Shown in pieces: positions 1-10,631 of a DNA stretch of 64,000 bases. The position numbers and the translations under genes were made by a program. The DNA comes from Gnetum montanum. Taxonomy: Eukaryota > Streptophyta > Gnetopsida > Gnetales > Gnetaceae. The stretch spans positions 185,842 to 249,841 of the forward strand of contig MNCI01006084.1 of assembly GCA_015680685.1 (NCBI GenBank), read 5' to 3'. The notes under the pieces were generated by a model. That model saw only the letters and a list, made by a program, of their open reading frames with translations, had not been told where the DNA came from and made no database searches. Position 1 is the first letter of the stretch; every line of letters starts with the position of its first letter.

Positions 1-645
1 ATCATCATGACCCTAAAAGGTAAAGTTTCATGAATTATATAAGGTCATTTCTACAATGTTTAAAACTTAGTTTGTTGAGGTACATGTGCGGGATTCTAGT
101 AAAGAACCTTATCTCTCAATTGAAATTTCACTTTCCTGATTTTAAGGTCATGGCACTTTTTGTTGAATGCCTTATGCAACTCATTAGATGATAGGGCCAC
201 CAATTGATTTTCATCTAGCAAGTTCAAATTCATTAATCTTTATTTTTTTGCTAGACTCAAGTCAAGGTTCAGGTCATAGGTTGCTGAAAGTGTATGAAGC
301 TCAAATTGAATAGAAAGTTTTGGTAATTTTCCATACACAAGCTCATAGGGAGAATAGCCTATAGGAAGTTTCCATTATTGAGCAGTAGGCCCAAAGTGCA
401 TTGTTGAGTTTCGTGGTCTAGTCTTTCCTATATTTGCTGACAGTTCTTGTTACAATCCTTATGATTTCCCTATTGGTAACCTTAGCTTGACCATTGGCTT
501 GGGGGTGGTAGAGTGTTGTGAGTTTATGTTCAATCCCCAAGTGTTTCATGATCTTCCAAAAAGTAGTAGCTGTAAAGTAAGTTCCATTATCAGAAATTAA
601 TGCACGTGGCACACCAAACCTATTTACAATATTTTGTTGTACAAA
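1..645 (-). pseudogene. Ty3/gypsy integrase core fragment, decayed
   Basis: Read on the minus strand this encodes part of a retroviral-type integrase core of a Ty3/gypsy retrotransposon. The clearest part (612 down to 418) has the catalytic-core signature LISDNGTYF followed by HPQANGQAK, the usual D...E block. Upstream of it, FVQQNIVNRFGVPRA can be read to about position 645, where homology stops abruptly. Downstream, from 417 toward position 1, there are several stops, but an ALWAY box and other integrase C-terminal patterns remain. The fragment lacks its zinc-binding N-terminus and reverse transcriptase, which should lie at higher coordinates but are replaced by a plus-strand element. The lineage within Ty3 is uncertain. 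Confidence 0.85.
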
Positions 646-649
646 CTAC

Positions 650-2684
650 TTTTACAACAAAATGGAGAACTTTTTAATTTGATAAAATGTCCTTTGGTCT
701 CATAAACACTAGTGCTACCTTTCAAAGAGCTATGAACAAAAATTTTGAGGGGCTAATTAGGAAGTGCATTATTATTTACCTAGATGATTTAACTATTTTC
801 TCCAAAGATTGGGGTACACACCTTGGAGATCTAAATGATTTGGCATCACTTTGAATGCAAAGAAATTTATCTTTGGTGTTCAAAGTGGTAAATTTCTTGT
901 TCATATAGTAACTAAAGAAGGAATTACAATTGATCCCAAGTGGGTAAATGCAATTTTAGAAGTGCCTTACCATTTATCTAAGACTGATCTAAGCGCTTTC
1001 TTTGGAAAAATTAAATTTTTTTAAATGATTTATCCCTATCTATGTTGAATTAGTTAGACCATTAAATGAGATGCTTAAAAAATATAGTAATATGCATTGG
1101 ACAAACAAAATAACGAATGCTTTCCTTGTTATTAAAGAGGCCATTATAGATGCCCCTATCCTAGCTTCTCCTTGGTATGAAAATGATTTCCTCTTATATT
1201 CTTTTTCTAACAAAGCTACTACCATTGCTATCTTAACCCAATATGTAGTTGATAAAGGTGAGAGACCCATAGCTTTCATGTCTACACCTTTAAAGAATGC
1301 ATAATTAAAATACTCGCCCATAGAGAAGTAATTGTATGCTATGATAAAAGCCTTAAAGAAATTTCTCTGCTATTTGTTAAATGCAAAGGTTTCTATGATT
1401 GTCCTTGATCCAACCACCATTGCTTTAGCTAAATTACAAGATCCTAGCAAAAAATGTGCTAAATGAATTATGAAATTGTAAGAATTTGACATTCAATGGA
1501 AGGTAGCCAAGTTAGTTAGAGGAACTGGTCTTGCTAAGCTAATTGCCAAAGCCTCAACTTTACAAAATTGTAATGCACCCAAAGGATCATTTCCTCTTTA
1601 CATATTGTCCATTGATGAGGAAAATGATATCCCATTTACTCCCAACCAATTACATGATCCATGGTATGGTGATATTAAATTTTATTTAACCTTCCACCAT
1701 TGTCCTTCGAATTTACCTAGATATAAAAGAAAGCTTTTAATATCAAAATGTTCTAAGTTTACTCTAATTAGTGGTAAATTATTTAGAAATAATTTTCAAG
1801 GAACATACCTTAAATGCTTAAACCAAGAACAAGCTAACGATGCTTTAAAACAGCTCCATAACAAATGACATATAGGATATCATTCATTAGTTCATAAAAT
1901 CATGAGAGCTATCTATTATTGGCCCACTATGATTAATGATGCTTATAACCTAGTTAGAACTTGTGTCCAATGTGAAATGTTTAATGGTAAAGATCCCAAG
2001 AGTTTAGCCCCTTTACAACCTATATAGAAATTAGACAATTTGCACAATGGACTTTAGATTTTATTAGAGTGATTAATCCTTTGTATACTACCATACATAA
2101 ATTTATCTTAACAACCACTGATTATTGCACACATTGGTTAGAAGTGAAAGCAACTAAAGCTGCATCATCTTATGAAGTTATTTTCTTTTTATAAAATGAT
2201 ATAATCTCTAAGTATGGGTATCTGTACACTTTCATAGTCAACAACAAACCTGCCTTCATCTCCATAGAGTTTACAAATTGGGCTAGAGAGCGTAATGTTA
2301 TTATCAAGGCTATAATCGAATATTATCCACAAGGTAATGGTTTAGTTGAGTCCTCCAATAAAATTATATTAAATGGAATTAAGAAAATGATAGCCCAAAA
2401 TTGACAAACTTGGCATGAAAAATTAAAATGGGTAGTTTGGGAAGATAGAGTTTGTTATAAAGAATTGATCAAAACTACATCATATGATCTAGTATACGGA
2501 CAAGAACCAATATTGCCAATAAGTTTGCAAATCCCTACATATCAGTTTTTCTTGGACTATTTACCAACTAATGAACATTTAATATTACGTACATATGATA
2601 TTTGGAATTTAGAGCTTAAAAGGATCAAAGAAATCAAAAATCTATTTAGTAATCAAAAAAAATTTTAATAATGGTTTGATAAGA
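650..2684 (+). pseudogene. Ty3 pol: reverse transcriptase, RNase H and integrase, left part
   Basis: This is the pol polyprotein of the host element. In order: RT from a TTKWRTF block, through MSFGLINTSATFQRAMN, to the polymerase motif YLDD in IIIYLDDLTIF (about 770-800); an RNase H-type connection region (1071-1304, ending with PIAFMSTPLKNA); an integrase zinc-binding region (1605-2030, with HIGYHS and CVQCEMF); an integrase core (2041-2400) that keeps TTDYCTHWLEVKA but is poor around the second aspartate; and a post-core segment (2465-2668) with YDLVYGQEP. Stops and frameshifts break the frame repeatedly, so it is not functional. The frame runs up to the insertion point at 2689 and resumes at 11,492. 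Confidence 0.9.
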
Positions 2685-2689
2685 AATAT
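2685..2689 (+). other. Target-site duplication AATAT, left copy
   Basis: The five bases AATAT directly before the LTR start TGATGGGA match the five bases after the right LTR (11487-11491). A 5-bp duplication is the normal product of Ty3 integrase. Confidence 0.93.
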
Positions 2690-3524
2690 TGATGGGATGC
2701 GATATCGCATCCCCCGCGATATCACGTACACGATATCGCGTCTCCCCCTGCGATATCGCGTACACGATATCGCAGTCCATCGCAATGTCTATAAATAAGA
2801 AGCAGATCTTCCTTGTTTGGGGATAGAGTTAGATTGTAGCTAAACTCTAGTAGTTTGATCCCTCCAAAGATAGATTATTTTTTAGTGTCTGCCCGCAGTG
2901 TGGTGAATGTAATTGTACGACATCCTTTATTCAAGTGTGACGTACTTATACACACACATGACTGGCAATAAAGACCAAGATTACTTCATCATTGTAGCAT
3001 TTACTTTATTATTTATTTATTTATTTAAATGTTATTTACTGCTTTCCTAATTAGTTCCTCTCACCCTTAAACTCCTAGTAACGCGGAATGAGTACGACTT
3101 GATCACGAGCATTTAAGTGTGACTACTTGGTACCTAGTGGCGTACCTAGGCCATGTGCTTGGTAATCCCAATGGTAGTCATGCACGAGGTCCAAGATGTG
3201 TATGGATGATTAAGGAATGGATGCTCATCGCACTTATGCTAGTTTTGATTTCCTCTTACCCTTTCCTCCTAGCTTAGCATAGTTAGTATTATTTTCCATT
3301 GCCTTCAAGAGTCGCATTAGATTAGGAACCACATCATACACCTCACTCTGGACTAAACCATATGTGACAAATATAATACTAGTCCAGGTGGGAAGATAGC
3401 GAACTGTGACCTAAGGATAATTGTCTGGGTGCCACAACTAGTCCGTCTATGGAGTTCGACCGGATCACGCATGAAAACGCTCGTATTCGTATGGTTGAGT
3501 ATAGGGACATCTCACCACTCATCA
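2690..3524 (+). repeat. Left (5') LTR of the nested element
   Basis: It starts TGATGGGATGCGATATCGC and ends CACTCATCA, and aligns over its whole length with 10632-11486. U3 is short: an array of GCGATATCGC-type palindromes, then a TATA box at 2789-2798. Downstream are a shared TTTATTATTTATTTATTTA run and a conserved TAACGCGGAATGAGTACGACTT block. The last bases are duplicated by an assembly join at 3554, so the LTR end appears again near 3571. The first occurrence is taken as real. Confidence 0.92.
2694..2798 (+). promoter_or_regulatory. LTR promoter with palindrome array and TATA box
   Basis: GGGATGCGATATCGCATCCC at 2694-2713 is a perfect 20-bp palindrome. Four more copies or variants of the GCGATATCGC core follow at 2716-2725, 2730-2740, 2750-2760 and 2764-2774. 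CTATAAATAA (2789-2798) lies about 15 bases after the last one. The spacing suggests repeated binding sites for a dimeric factor ahead of the core promoter; that role is inferred. Confidence 0.7.
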
Positions 3525-3600
3525 TTGGCACCGTTGCTAGGGATGGTGCTAGTNCATCTCACCACTCATCATTGGCACCGTTGCTAGGGATGGTGCTAGT
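3508..3600. other. Assembly join: 46-bp duplicated contig end around a single N
   Basis: The 46 bases at 3508-3553 are repeated exactly at 3555-3600, with one N at 3554 between. This is what two overlapping contigs look like when joined by a placeholder without merging the overlap. It is not a biological tandem repeat. Confidence 0.9.
3526..3543 (+). other. Primer-binding site, tRNA-Asp type
   Basis: TGGCACCGTTGCTAGGGA lies one base after the LTR end. It resembles TGGCGCCGTTGCCGGGGA, the complement of the 3' end of plant tRNA-Asp, with three mismatches. tRNA-Asp priming is typical of Athila-lineage elements. The site recurs in the duplicated contig end at 3573. Confidence 0.7.
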
Positions 3601-3721
3601 TATCTAGATTAGTTATATCATTCAAGGTCGTTGTATAAGGACTTAATGATATATCTCTTAGGAAGAAGAAATAATTATTAAAAGTCACATATAAACAACG
3701 CCTCTCCTACAAGATTACAAT

Positions 3722-5676
3722 AATGCCACACTTAGTGAGGAAGTTCATTGGAGAACCAACAAACTATATGATGATGAAGATTGGAGTATACAACCTGAAG
3801 TGGGGGTTTCTTATCAACATGAATAAAAACAACGTCATCCCAACACACGAAAGCATAACTTACCCGATGATGATGAACCCCTACTGGCCACTAAAAGCCT
3901 AATGCAAATACAAGAGGCTGTTCGAATCTCACGTAGGCATCGTAAAGCGAGCCATCTACCCAGGCTCGATTTAAACAACTTTCCTAATTTTTTAGGAGGC
4001 TATGACTTAGATTCGCAACAACATTTACTAGCCTTCTACAATGCCTGCACATGGAACAACATTGATAATGGTTGGCAAAAACTTAAGCTCTTTCCCATGA
4101 AACTCGTTGACCAAGCAAAAGTATGGTATAGATCGCTAAAAAAAATTTAATACAATGTTGGTCAATAATGGTATATGTCTTTAATGAAAAATATCAAACC
4201 TACGCAAGAGTGTCAGCCTTGAGGAAACAAATCCAATAGTGGAAACAAGCAAAACATGAACCCTTGGACATGGCCTTAGAAAGATATTATGCACTCTTAA
4301 AGAACTATCCAGGCCATGGGTTTTCTGAGGAAAGGCTAATGTACCATATCATCGATGGGCTACGTAATGAAGCAAGAGAGACCTTAGGAATGTATGCCCA
4401 AGGTCAACTATATGAACTACGAACCCATCAAGTACAAGAGCTTATTAAGTGGATAGAAAAAGAAGGAGATATGGCTAGATGGGAGAGTATTGAAAAACAT
4501 CAACAGGACCAGAATTTCAACTTAACAAAGGTCCATGATCATAAAAAGGAGAAATTAACAAATCTCAAGGTGGAAACATCATCTTTGCCAATACAACAAT
4601 CGCTAGAAGAAGTTGAGGCAAAGATCAATAAGATGTTGGAATGAACATATCAAAAGTGTGGAGAATTTATCAATATTATTGGAGATAGAGTTTTGACAAC
4701 CCAAGAAGCAGGACAAAACATTAGACATTCGAAGAAAAAGAATGAAGGGAATAAGCGCTCAGCTACCAATCATACATATGAATGTAACATATGCCTGTAT
4801 GATCACCCCAAAGGCTAATGCCCAATATTGTTACATTTACATGTGCATTGGGAAAACACATTACATCCAGAGTTCGTACAGAGATACTGTGTTCAATCAC
4901 AGTGGCAACAATCCTAGTCATGGGGGAAACCACCCTTAGACTAGAGACACCCTTCATATTATCTAAATCCAAACGCTTATCTTGTTCAACATTCTATTTC
5001 TCCAACTGGGCCAACATACTCTATCCCACCACATTACTATTCTCCACAATATTATCAACCCATGCCTCCAACACAACCACCACCTTGTGCATCTTATACT
5101 CCTCCTAACTTTCAACATTCTCATCCTTTCCCTCTTTCTACAGTGCCACCAACTATTCCTAACGTGTTTGCACCACAACAACAACCCACAAACACTACTT
5201 GTGCTACTACTACCAACAACAGTGAGAAGCCTCCTCACCATCCAAAGCACCCCTTCTTTAAACATGGCTGTTAGTATGAACAACACAATTTCGAGGCCAA
5301 TGCATCATCCAACTCAGCACAAGTTCCACATTTTGGTGCATCCTTACCTTCGAACCCAACGCCTCATGTTACTTCATCAGGGCCACCAACTAACACTCCA
5401 ACAACCATACAACCCAATGAACTCAACCATGGGAGGCATCATCCCAATCCTTGCATACCATCTAATGGTCCCAAGTATCATAGTGGGTCAACTCGTTATC
5501 CGGGAACTACATCGTATAAAGTGCCCCACTATGCTCATTATAATCAAGTGTGTGAACCCCGAGGGGATAAGTATGACTAGGCCCCAATATTTCCAACATG
5601 CAAGGATCCTCATCTTCCATTTATTAATCCTTGCCATACTCAACCATTTAGTTATGGGGGATATCCCCAATTCTAA
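3722..5676 (+). pseudogene. gag: Athila-like gag, frameshifted
   Basis: The capsid/nucleocapsid precursor of the nested element. The acidic N-terminal part and capsid core read in one frame to 4150 (LDLNNFPNFLGGYD, then LKLFPMKLVDQAKVWYRSL). After a frameshift, a second frame runs from 4264 to the stop at 5674-5676. It contains the RYYALLKNYPGHGF and LIKWIEKEGDMARW blocks, matching the Athila gag order (FPFSL..AKxWL, LLRxCPHHG). Near 4780 an imperfect zinc knuckle CNICLYDHPKG*C carries a stop. The last 300 residues are rich in Pro, His, Asn and Thr. In-frame stops at 4642, about 4817, 5272 and 5572 make it dead. No protease or RT follows. Confidence 0.85.
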
Positions 5677-7139
5677 ATAACAAGCAGGATTAATAAATAT
5701 TTTTCAGTTCTTAATTTTACAACTTTTTGTTTTCCAGTTTTTCATTTTTCAACTTTAAATTTTATCTTTTCATCTTTATGTGTTTTTTGTTTTTATCTTT
5801 TTACGTTTTTTGTAAGTAATCTCGTCTATGAATAAAACACTCATGTGGATCGTTGTTTGAGGAGTGTTTTATGTTATTAAGTCATGAGTTATCAATTATT
5901 TGGAATAGTGAGCCCATTACATCCACTCATCCACTCTACAAATAAGAGGTTCTGTTCGAGGGTACAGTGATATTCTTGACATTTTTAAAAATTAAAATTA
6001 ATTTTGTGTTCATTATACACTGAATGAAGAAGGATGGACCAAGACGGAATGATTAGGGTGTGACATCAAGGGAACTTGCAGATTCTCTTTGGTGACATCT
6101 GTGAGAGTTGTCATGCAACGTGGCTGTACTAAGATCCTTGTAGATCTAATGAAAAATGGGAGTAAGAGTAATCAAAAGGGCACTCAAAAATCCAATGTTG
6201 TTCTAGAGGGTCCCACTAGAAAGACATGCATCCATGCCTGAAGGTTGGCGGCTTCTCTGGTTTCAGTAATGTGAAAAAAAAAAGAAGAAAGGAAAGAAAA
6301 AAAAAGGAAGTGCCATAAAACAAAAATCACNTTTCAGTAATGTGAAAAAAAAAAAAGAAAGGAAAGAAAAAAAAAGGAAGTGCCATAAAACAAAAATCAC
6401 TCCTCCCTTGAACAAAATGCCAAGTGATCATACGCCTTGTTGTTATGATACAAACATAGTCGTTCCTCATGGGATGAAACAATGCGATGTCACTGATAAG
6501 AGGAATGGACTTGGTCATGATCTTGGAATGACAGGTTAATGACACATTAATCATGCTTTACAGGCAGGATTCATTGTGCCCTGGGTCAATTGCCTCATGT
6601 CCCAATCTCTACGATCCCTTCCTCTAGTTCATCTCATCTCACTGTTCATGTAATTGTAGCTCGTGTTCTGTGTAGCATAGAATTTTCATCTCATTCCGGT
6701 GATATTTACATGTGTGTGTTTTGTGGAGGTAGTGCGGATTACGTTAAACCTTCTAGTGCCCATTGACACCTTAAGCGTGGTTACACAAGGGTATTATAGG
6801 TTGGAACCTGCTTTGGGGAGGACCCACTTGTGTAATTTTTTGTAATTCTCACTTAGGACATAGTTCACACACACAATTTCTTACCCTCAGCTTAATTTTT
6901 CAATTGATTTTCTTTCCCTACTATTATCCCTCTGAATTTCAACGTTCCAATGTACCATTACATACCCTTTTTCTTACCACCCAAAGTTATTAATAAAATC
7001 CACACCATTATCATTAATGGTGCCTTTTGAATTAATGAAATTGCCCTAGACCATCTTAATCATAGTTCATGTCCTCAATTTCCAACATTAATTTCAAGAA
7101 AATCATTAAAAAATTGGTATTTTTATGGTGTCTCACATC
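5677..7139 (+). other. Non-coding interior of the nested element
   Basis: No open frame of substance exists between gag and the internal promoter. It holds a T-rich stretch (5700-5820), a purine A/G tract (6270-6380) and the second duplicated contig end. In a complete Ty3 element this place would hold pol; here pol appears to have been replaced rather than decayed. Confidence 0.7.
6261..6400. other. Assembly join: about 70-bp duplicated contig end around N at 6331
   Basis: TTTCAGTAATGTG through CAAAAATCAC occurs at 6261-6330 and again at 6332-6400, separated by one N and differing only in the length and pattern of the A-run. This is an unmerged contig overlap. Confidence 0.88.
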
Positions 7140-7150
7140 ATCAAGGATGA

Positions 7151-7224
7151 GATATTGCGTACGCGATATCGCATCCCACGTGATGTATCATACGCGATAT
7201 TGCGTCCCTACCATCTATAAATAG
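7151..7224 (+). promoter_or_regulatory. Internal promoter-like module resembling the LTR promoter
   Basis: TACGCGATATCGCATCCC (about 7160-7176) and TACGCGATATTGCGTCCC (about 7191-7208) repeat the palindromic motif of the LTR. CTATAAATAG follows at 7215-7224. Sequence after the TATA box does not match the LTR, so this is not a third LTR; only the regulatory unit is shared. It lies about 480 bases before the second gene's ATG at 7700 and is the obvious candidate for its promoter. Function is inferred from motif order and position. Confidence 0.6.
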
Positions 7225-7699
7225 GTACCCCAACCGCAACACTTAGCATCATTTTGCCATTCACATAGGGGAAGTTTTTGAAATTTTTCTCTGCGACTTG
7301 CGATTATGTGACCCTTGCTTTTCTACTCATGTCTCACTCACTAGTACTCTGATTTTAATTTCGTTTGAACGTGCTTAAACCCAGAGTGTTCAACTTAGTC
7401 GTGGGGGAGGGACACTTGCCGAAAAGTGCCTAACTTTTTTGAAATTTATCATCGCCCAAAGGACATCATCTAGGGTAATTAACTATAACACTTAGAATAA
7501 TTGCGCCTCAAAATCATTTAATCCTTAGGTATACCAGGAAATTAAAAATGGAAACCACCTAAGTCACATGACTCATTATTACAAACTTTCGAGCATGATC
7601 ACATATGATAAAATAAGATCATTAATAAAGGCAAGTAGTAAGGTATAACTTGACTTAAAAAAAAAAAACCTTACTAACGCTTGACCTGTGTGATTGCAA

Positions 7700-10467
7700 A
7701 TGGCCCCGAAACATGCACAACAGCAGGGTCCTGCTCAAGGTGACAAGAATTGATCTTAGAGAGGCGGAAGGCAAGGTCTTGCTGGACAACATGTAGAAAA
7801 GGAGGAGCAATCATTCAACATCCATCAAGATGAACCTCCTACCGGACGGTCCGGGAAAGCAGAAGAAGGAACTGCTATAGCACCTGAACAGGGACAACAA
7901 CTCACATTGCCCCAAGATTGTGTTCAGGCTATTCATGAGAAGTCCACATTCGCTATGGTGATTGTGGAGTTAAACTTTGAATCTTTTGCAGAGTTCGCTC
8001 CTAAGGCCATTATGGATCACCTCAAAGGGTCTCCCTTATGGCCTATCCTCTTTGAAAGTGGTGTGTGGTACTTAGGGGAGATGTACCAATTTTGGCACAA
8101 TAGGGAGCAAGGCACCACTGTTAATATTTGTGGTGTGATAGTTGACTTCTCTGTGCAATCCATTTTAGAAGTGTCAAATCTTCCGAATACAGGGCACTAG
8201 GTTGCTCTGTTATCCACCCGTTCAGGCCCCGATGTGTGAAAGGATTGGTTGGAAAAGGCTTATGGCAGGGATAAAGCATTTGGTGAATTGGAAGATAGAG
8301 TTTATTTCAAAATTGGAACATATCATCTCTTCCCCACAAAGAGCTTAAAAAGGATATCGACATATGTGGCTAGAGGATGTGCAGTGTTGATGGGGAAGGT
8401 TAACGCTAACCTACCCCATCTATATTTGACCAAGATCCTGAGGCGGTTCAAAGAACAGAAGACAGGGAAGATGTCATTGCCTTTCCCTTGTCTTATCAAA
8501 AACTTTGCCAATGTGCTAGAATTCAGGGATACACTAATGACGTCCTCCGAAAAGTTCAAACTGCTTCATATGCTAAATTGCTAAAGGCACCAGCTCCAAG
8601 AAAAAGCACTAGTGAAGAGCTAAGACTAGAACAAGAAGAAAAAGAAGAAGAACATATGGCTGTACCTAGTCAACCTCCAACCATAGGTCCCAACCAGCAA
8701 TAAGAAGTAGGGCCTAGGACTGGCCAGGATCAGTCATCGCCACCGCAAGACTCTAGACCGTCGATGGACCATCTTAGGGCCATCGCTGATATGGTTAGTT
8801 GGGGAAGTCGTGATGACACAAACCTCTTCGACATCATTGATGATTCCATATAGCCTATAGTTTCATTAGATCACACAAGGGGTGATGTATCCATTCAAAC
8901 AGGAGGAGGGGAAAGTAGATGGTCGTAACAGATCTCAAGAAACATGGCATCTTTCCAAGTGCAATTAGAGACTGGTGAAGGGGCCACTTTCATGGCCATG
9001 CAACACTAGAATGCCATGGGAGCTACAAAAGTGGTCGCAAACTACATCAAAGAATCTTTCAATGTACCTGTTGTGCCACCGGCAGATCTCTTAGGAGCAT
9101 GGGATGCTCAAACTCTGGCCAGAACCTCAATGACTCTTGCAAAACATGAGGATGTACTTGACATATTGCATCAAACAGGACAAGTAATGATGTCCCTGTT
9201 TGACATCCCTCAGGATGTCACAACAATTCAATCAGACCTCATTTCCACAAAGGGGAAGCTGGTCTTATCAGAAGTAAGGGCCGAGCATGTTGAAGCTGAA
9301 GTACAGAAACTACAAGAGCAGCTCGTAGCCTTACAAGTAGCACAGCGGGACCCTCTGCAGTTTGTCCTCGTAGACTAGCTAGAAAACTTTAGAACCAAGC
9401 AACTAACAAAGCTAATTGTAGAGAATAAAAGGGTGGCAAATGAAAAGGAGAAGACTGTTTGGGATGCCTCCAAAGTAGAAGCGCAAACCCATGTGCATCT
9501 TAAGGCTCTCAAGGCCTTAGAAGAAGAAAATAAGTAGCTGGTTGTTGACAACCTTTGGTTGACCACTGTAGAGAAACAAAAGACTGTTCTCGATGAACAC
9601 TTTCATTAGTTATGAGAACAATTTATGCGGGTCAACTAAGATGTGAGCCGTTTAGCCAAAGAAAATCAAACCCTCTCGATGGAGGAGGTATGCGCCATTC
9701 ATCAAAAGTCAACAATTAAGATAAGCGCATGGCAGAATAAGGCTAAACAACATGAGAAGCTGAAGGAGCACTTACGGGATCAGGTGGGGATGTATAAATA
9801 GATCCTTGAAAAGGAGATGCATATGGCCAAGGCTCAGATCAATACTATTAGTGCTGAACACACTGATTAGTGGGCCGTATTGGACACATATGCCTTCACC
9901 CAACAAGAAAAAGTTACGAACCAAGACCTACAGATCCAGGACTTGATGGAATACATGGAGTTGACAAACCTTAGATATGCCAACCTTGCCATGTTAACAG
10001 CGGGATTCCTGAGAACAAAGCTCGAGCAGTAGATAGCTTCCACCCACATCAAATGCGAAGTAGAATTTTTGGAGTGCAAGAAGCTGTTAGAAAAACTGGA
10101 AGTTGCAAATTCTGAACTTGAGGTGGTAAAAGCCAACTACCAAGGACAGAAAGGTGTCACAACTGACTTGGCTCAACAACTAACAAATCTTCACAAATAA
10201 AAGAACAAAGGTAGAGCTTATGAGGAGGAATGATGAGTGTTCACGGCTTGGTATGTCAAGGCCAACCAAATATTCCCGCAACTACCCTGTCTGTGGGAGG
10301 TGCCGACTTCGTCAAACATTGGAACATTAGCATGGATGGCACAAGCCCCTTGGACTGAAGAGGAGAAGCTCCAAGCCATACTTCAGCATCATCAACCCTC
10401 AAAACCTAGAGCACAAGACAAAGGGAAGGTACCAATGGAGGAGCCACTGCCACCAGGAACTACATGA
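7700..10467 (+). pseudogene. Accessory ORF in place of pol: plant transposon-protein-like domain plus long coiled coil
   Basis: One gene of about 920 codons can be followed from ATG at 7700 (MAPKHAQQQ) to the stop at 10465-10467, with a single frameshift near 8530 and more than a dozen in-frame stops. Residues about 70-280 (7907-8560) form a globular domain with SPLWPILFESGVWYLGEMYQ, an ..ILEVSNLP block and a final LPFPCLIKNFAN. This pattern resembles the putative plant transposon protein family (PF20167-like), by recollection only. A charged linker follows, then about 300 residues of predicted coiled coil (9200-10200, rich in E, K, Q and L), then a Pro/Glu tail ending PMEEPLPPGTT. The role is unknown. 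The gene is sense to the element and sits where pol should be. Confidence 0.7.
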
Positions 10468-10613
10468 GTTCCAAAATTTTGTAATTGTAACATATTCTAT
10501 GTGTTGTGTCTTTATTTTCTTCCCACACTACGGCATTATTTCATTTCATTTTTTCTATCTAATAATCCCATACCTATCCACTGTGTAATCACTGTAACTC
10601 GAGGACGAGTTTT

Positions 10614-10631
10614 CATTCAGTCGTGGGGGTA
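10614..10631 (+). other. Polypurine tract region before the right LTR
   Basis: GTCGTGGGGGTA ends at the first base before the LTR start TGATGGGA (10632). A short G-rich run abutting the 3' LTR is the usual plus-strand primer. A similar AGTCGTGGGGGAGGG also occurs inside the element near 7400. Confidence 0.65.

Noticed and set aside
4982-5680. A 232-codon open frame on the plus strand
   Set aside because: It is a shadow of the gag C-terminal region; the Pro/Asn-rich frame ending at 5676 continues the gag frame from 4264.
7141-7224. A third LTR inside the nested element
   Set aside because: Only the palindromes and TATA box match; sequence downstream of the TATA box is unrelated to the LTRs.
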